Assembly: GCA_964019335.1 (NCBI GenBank)
Contig: OZ025684.1
Location: 372,001 to 436,000, forward strand
Source of the DNA: Diplonema japonicum
Lineage: Eukaryota; Euglenozoa; Diplonemea; Diplonemida; Diplonemidae
DNA length: 64,000 nucleotides
Reading direction: 5' to 3'
Shown here: piece after piece, positions 61,446 to 64,000 of the stretch
Layout of the letters: the number at the start of each line of letters is the position of its first letter
How positions within the stretch are numbered: the stretch's first letter is position 1
The notes under the pieces: generated by a model
Told to the model about the DNA's origin: nothing
Databases searched by the model: none
The model's input: only the letters and a program-made list of their open reading frames with translations
Made by a program: the position numbers and the translations under genes

Positions 61446-62015
61446 TCACGCCATTCTTTCAACCTGCACGCAGGTCTGCTCTGTGCTATAAGGGTCGAAC
61501 CTGTAAGCAAAAGGAAAGTCTGAGCGGGGAGACGAAGCTGTCTCAGGCGTGAGAGGGGGAGAAGAATCAGAGGACAAGTATGCCACATCGATCTCTAGAG
61601 AGGACTGTGACTGAGAAGAATCCTCCCCCTGTGCAGGGATTTCAACATCAAGGCTCTGTTTTGAAGACTGCCTTGCAAGCTCAGTAAGAATAGGAGTCAA
61701 ACGCTCTTCACCGTGGGCCTCAATCCTCTGCTGCAGGTTCCTCTTCCTGAAGTAGAGGTGCAGCTTCTCACACCTGTCCCCCTGCTGGCAGCTGCCCCTC
61801 ACCCAGAAGGAGTTGCATCTCAAAGACTTCACCATTTGCGTGCTGGCCTTTATCTTGTTCTCGCAACCCCTGCACCTTATCGTCATCTGCCCCCTCACCA
61901 CGCGCACATTGTCGTACCCGTTCACCTTGCACCCACAGCTCCTGATCAGCGCCTGCTGCGCCGCGCTCTCCCACTCAGCCATGTACGACGATGACGGGAT
62001 CTCTGCGTGCGGCAT
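61446..62015 (-). CDS. CCCH zinc-finger protein
   Basis: 189 residues from the Met of MPHAEIPSSSYMAEW; the upstream in-frame region is A-run derived. Residues about 23-53 hold a possible zinc ribbon (SCGCKVNGYDNVRVV, then MTIRCRGC). A CCCH finger of the form C-x8-C-x5-C-x3-H follows (CNSFWVRGSCQQGDRCEKLH, about 71-90). CCCH proteins of this size usually bind mRNA and control its stability or translation. The C-terminal half is Ser/Pro/Glu-rich and disordered. The dominance of post-transcriptional control in genomes with polycistronic transcription would fit, but that is context and not proof. Confidence 0.85.
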   Translation of the reverse strand: MPHAEIPSSSYMAEWESAAQQALIRSCGCKVNGYDNVRVVRGQMTIRCRGCENKIKASTQMVKSLRCNSFWVRGSCQQGDRCEKLHLYFRKRNLQQRIEAHGEERLTPILTELARQSSKQSLDVEIPAQGEDSSQSQSSLEIDVAYLSSDSSPPLTPETASSPRSDFPFAYRFDPYSTEQTCVQVERMA

Positions 62016-62246
62016 GGTTTTTTTTTTTGGGGGGTTTTTTTTTTTTTTTACTTTTTTTTTTAAACCCTGGGGGGGGGGGGGGGGGTCACATCGATTAATA
62101 ATATGCATGTGTGTAATAAAGAACCCCTAATAAAAAAAAAAAAAAAAAGAAAAAGATGGAGGAAGAAGGGAAAGAGGGAGAGAGAGAGAGAAAAAAAAAA
62201 GAAAAAGGCAGGATAACAAGGGGGGAAAAAAAAAGAAGAAAAAAAA

Positions 62247-62405
62247 CTCCATAAGATTTCAGTTTGCCCGCTTTATTCAAGAAGAAATTCACGCTAATGT
62301 TTTCACCGTTTCTGCAGTTGCTGTCTGGCGCCTGCGGTGGCTGTTTGTCACAAGATGGACGGCATCTGGGGCGAGAAACACAACCTCTGCATTGGAGTCG
62401 TGATG
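62247..62405 (-). mobile_element. LINE family 2, short truncated copy C
   Basis: taagatttcagtttgcccgc, then gaagaaattcacgctaatg and ttgctgtctggcgcctgcgg, matching the 3' tail and last codons of copy A (10250-10400), with an internal deletion. It ends at an A-run at 62414. Confidence 0.65.
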
Positions 62406-62672
62406 GGGTCTCTTAAAAAAAAAAAGAAAAAAATGAGGGTGACAGGGGAGGGGTATATAGATATAGTACCGCAAGAGAATGGAAGGATAAGAGAGCATTT
62501 TCTTTTTTTTTTCTTTTTTTTTTTTTGTTAAAGAACATAATGACGGAACAGAAATAGAGTAGGTGAGGTGAAAAGAGGGTGATGAAGAATTTCTTCTTCT
62601 TTTTTTTTTTTTTTTTTTTTTTTCTTCTGGGCTTCCTATTTTCTTTATCAACAAGGCGAATTATGCTGTTTC

Positions 62673-62705
<33 letters not shown>

Positions 62706-62743
62706 AACGCATTTTCAATTAGAGAAAAAAAAAAGAAGGAAAA

Positions 62744-62854
62744 GAGGAACTGGCCGTTGTTTGTGCGTGCCGGGTAAAACCTGGAGAAGTTTGTGAACCC
62801 GAAACACGTTGCCAACGTTCCCCTTTTGTTTAGACAAGTCGAAGACTCATTCTT

Positions 62855-62856
<2 letters not shown>
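62744..62856 (-). repeat. SINE-like dispersed repeat, copy 5 (longest)
   Basis: The most complete copy, 113 bp: gaggaactggccgttgtttg, then tgcgtgccgggtaaaacctg, gagaagtttgtgaacccgaa, acacgttgccaacgttcccc and agacaagtcgaagactcatt. An A-rich stretch precedes it and a 39-base A-run follows it. Confidence 0.8.
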
Positions 62857-62897
<41 letters not shown>

Positions 62898-63874
62898 ACA
62901 GTTTTTTCTTCATTCGAATGCAAAAAAAAAACCTGTAGACTTGTCAAGTAAAGGATGTACTTTACAATATTATTTTAATTTTTGTTTATTATTAAAGGGG
63001 GGGGGGGGGGGGGCGAATAATTCCCTCCCAAATAATGTGTTTTTTCCCTAATAATTCTTTTTTTTTTTTTTTCGGGGACTTTTCCGCTCCAAATTTCCCA
63101 AATAATTTCCCGACCCCCTTTCTTTTTTTTTTGCTGGCGATTCAGACCTCCTGCCATTTTGGGTTAGGGGGGGCTGTGACATGCCCCAAACAGCCGAGGC
63201 GGGATGTTGGTTGATGACTGCCGTAGGTAGGGCAGGCAATTGAGAAGGTCATGCAACTGCTCAACACCTTTAGCTGTATGCAGTCTCGCGGCTACCTTCC
63301 AGGTAGTTCCGAGGAGACACAGCGGGATCAGCTAAGAGCACTTAGCGAAGTAAGCATTTTGAAGGAGTGGGACAAGGAGCCGGACTTTAGACAGTGCAGC
63401 ACAGAACGTTGTTGCGGGTGTGCCAGCCTCCCAAACCTTTGCAGCTTCTCAAGCCCTGACAGATTCTCAAGCCTCTCAGAGCCCCTGCACCCCAGCAACC
63501 ACCTAATGCCAAAACCAGGTGGTTTGTCTGCAACGTTTGTGGGTTCTCCACAGCCTGGGAGAACAACTGTTTAAAATTTCCCTTAGGAAAAAAGGGCATG
63601 AAAAAAATCTTGGCATGATGGCATGTTAAAACTTCTGAAGTACTCTAAGCCCCGCTCTCTGCTTTCCATGTAACGTTGGCAGGCCCCCAGCCCAAACAAG
63701 TACAACCCAAATAAGTGTATTCTAAACAATTCTTTTTTTTTGGAGCCCAAACACTCCCCCCTCCACTGCCCAAATAAAGGGATTATTCGGGGGGGGGGGG
63801 GGGCCTTTATTATTATTATTTTTTTTTTTTTTTGCTTTTGCAGTGTTTTCCCACAGTATCAAGTTGAAAAAAAT

Positions 63875-63916
63875 TCAAAGTACAGGACAAGCCCCCCTGC
63901 TAGAGGGCCGCCCTAA
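63875..63916 (-). repeat. Solo 3' end of LINE family 1, diverged copy
   Basis: attcaaagtacaggacaagc, then ccccctgctagagggccgcc, followed by an A-run. Matches 188-240 with several substitutions. Confidence 0.55.
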
Positions 63917-64000
63917 AAAAAAAAAAAGAAATTGCGTGTTGGCCCTGTCTAGACCTGACCAATCACCAAAAATCGCAATAGAGCAAACACTACTTTTCCA

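Larger units (their letters stand above)
62016..64000. other. Repeat- and homopolymer-rich end of window
   Basis: It holds LINE family 2 copy C, SINE-like copy 5 and a LINE family 1 solo end at 63875-63916. A stretch of ordinary complexity at 63160-63600 contains a 107-codon plus-strand frame (63251-63574) with no recognisable domain and no minus-strand counterpart. It is left uncalled. Long T- and G-runs are frequent. Confidence 0.5.

Noticed and set aside
1-64000. CRISPR arrays, bacterial operons, ribosome binding sites
   Set aside because: The window is eukaryotic. The tandem repeats are coding minisatellites or transposon parts, and spacer-repeat structure is absent.

Overview
This is a eukaryotic nuclear window, most likely from a free-living protist. 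About 19 intact, intron-free protein genes can be supported, and all of them lie on the minus strand between about 1 kb and 62 kb. The genetic code is standard: TAA, TAG and TGA all act as stops. Some intergenic gaps are only 70-150 bp. Several starts are preceded on the sense strand by a T/C-rich tract followed by AG. Together this resembles directional gene clusters with polycistronic transcription and trans-splicing, as in Euglenozoa. The adenylyl cyclase catalytic motifs also look trypanosomatid-like, so a diplonemid-like euglenozoan is my working guess. No spliced leader gene was found, so this is inference and not an identification.

Layout. 1-6 kb: a mucin-like Pro/Thr repeat surface protein and a PDZ/UVR-like protein. 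6-10.8 kb: nested remnants of LINE-like retroelements. 11-13.8 kb: a large Cys-rich repeat membrane protein. 13.8-15.8 kb: a MITE-like element, a long palindrome, a 200-N assembly gap, and retroelement pieces, one of which carries an antisense SSU rRNA fragment. 15.9-25.1 kb: a receptor adenylyl cyclase with a 5'-nucleotidase-like ectodomain, two paralogous ankyrin proteins flanking a coiled-coil protein, and a piggyBac-like remnant. 25.8-34.5 kb: an ionotropic glutamate receptor homologue, a dCMP deaminase with a hydrophobic tail, and a Cys-rich polytopic membrane protein. 35.6-47.3 kb: a beta-helix-like protein, a triple WSC protein, a degenerate glycosidase-like protein, a DGAT2-type acyltransferase, TRMO, another LINE remnant, a DUF1295 protein and an IFI6/IFI27-like small protein. 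48.2-51.7 kb: LINE remnants and a GT92-like glycosyltransferase. 51.7-61.4 kb: a gene-poor stretch of homopolymer tracts with a broken piggyBac transposase. 61.4-62 kb: a CCCH zinc-finger protein.

Gene content leans to the cell surface and secretory pathway (at least eight secreted or membrane proteins, including two probable receptors), with lipid metabolism, tRNA modification and nucleotide metabolism interspersed. There is no functional operon logic.

The most unusual feature is the intergenic DNA. It is saturated with homopolymer runs of all four bases, up to about 50 nt. The retroelement fragments and short dispersed repeats sit inside these runs, and nearly all point the same way as the genes. 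Many are reduced to bare 3' ends.
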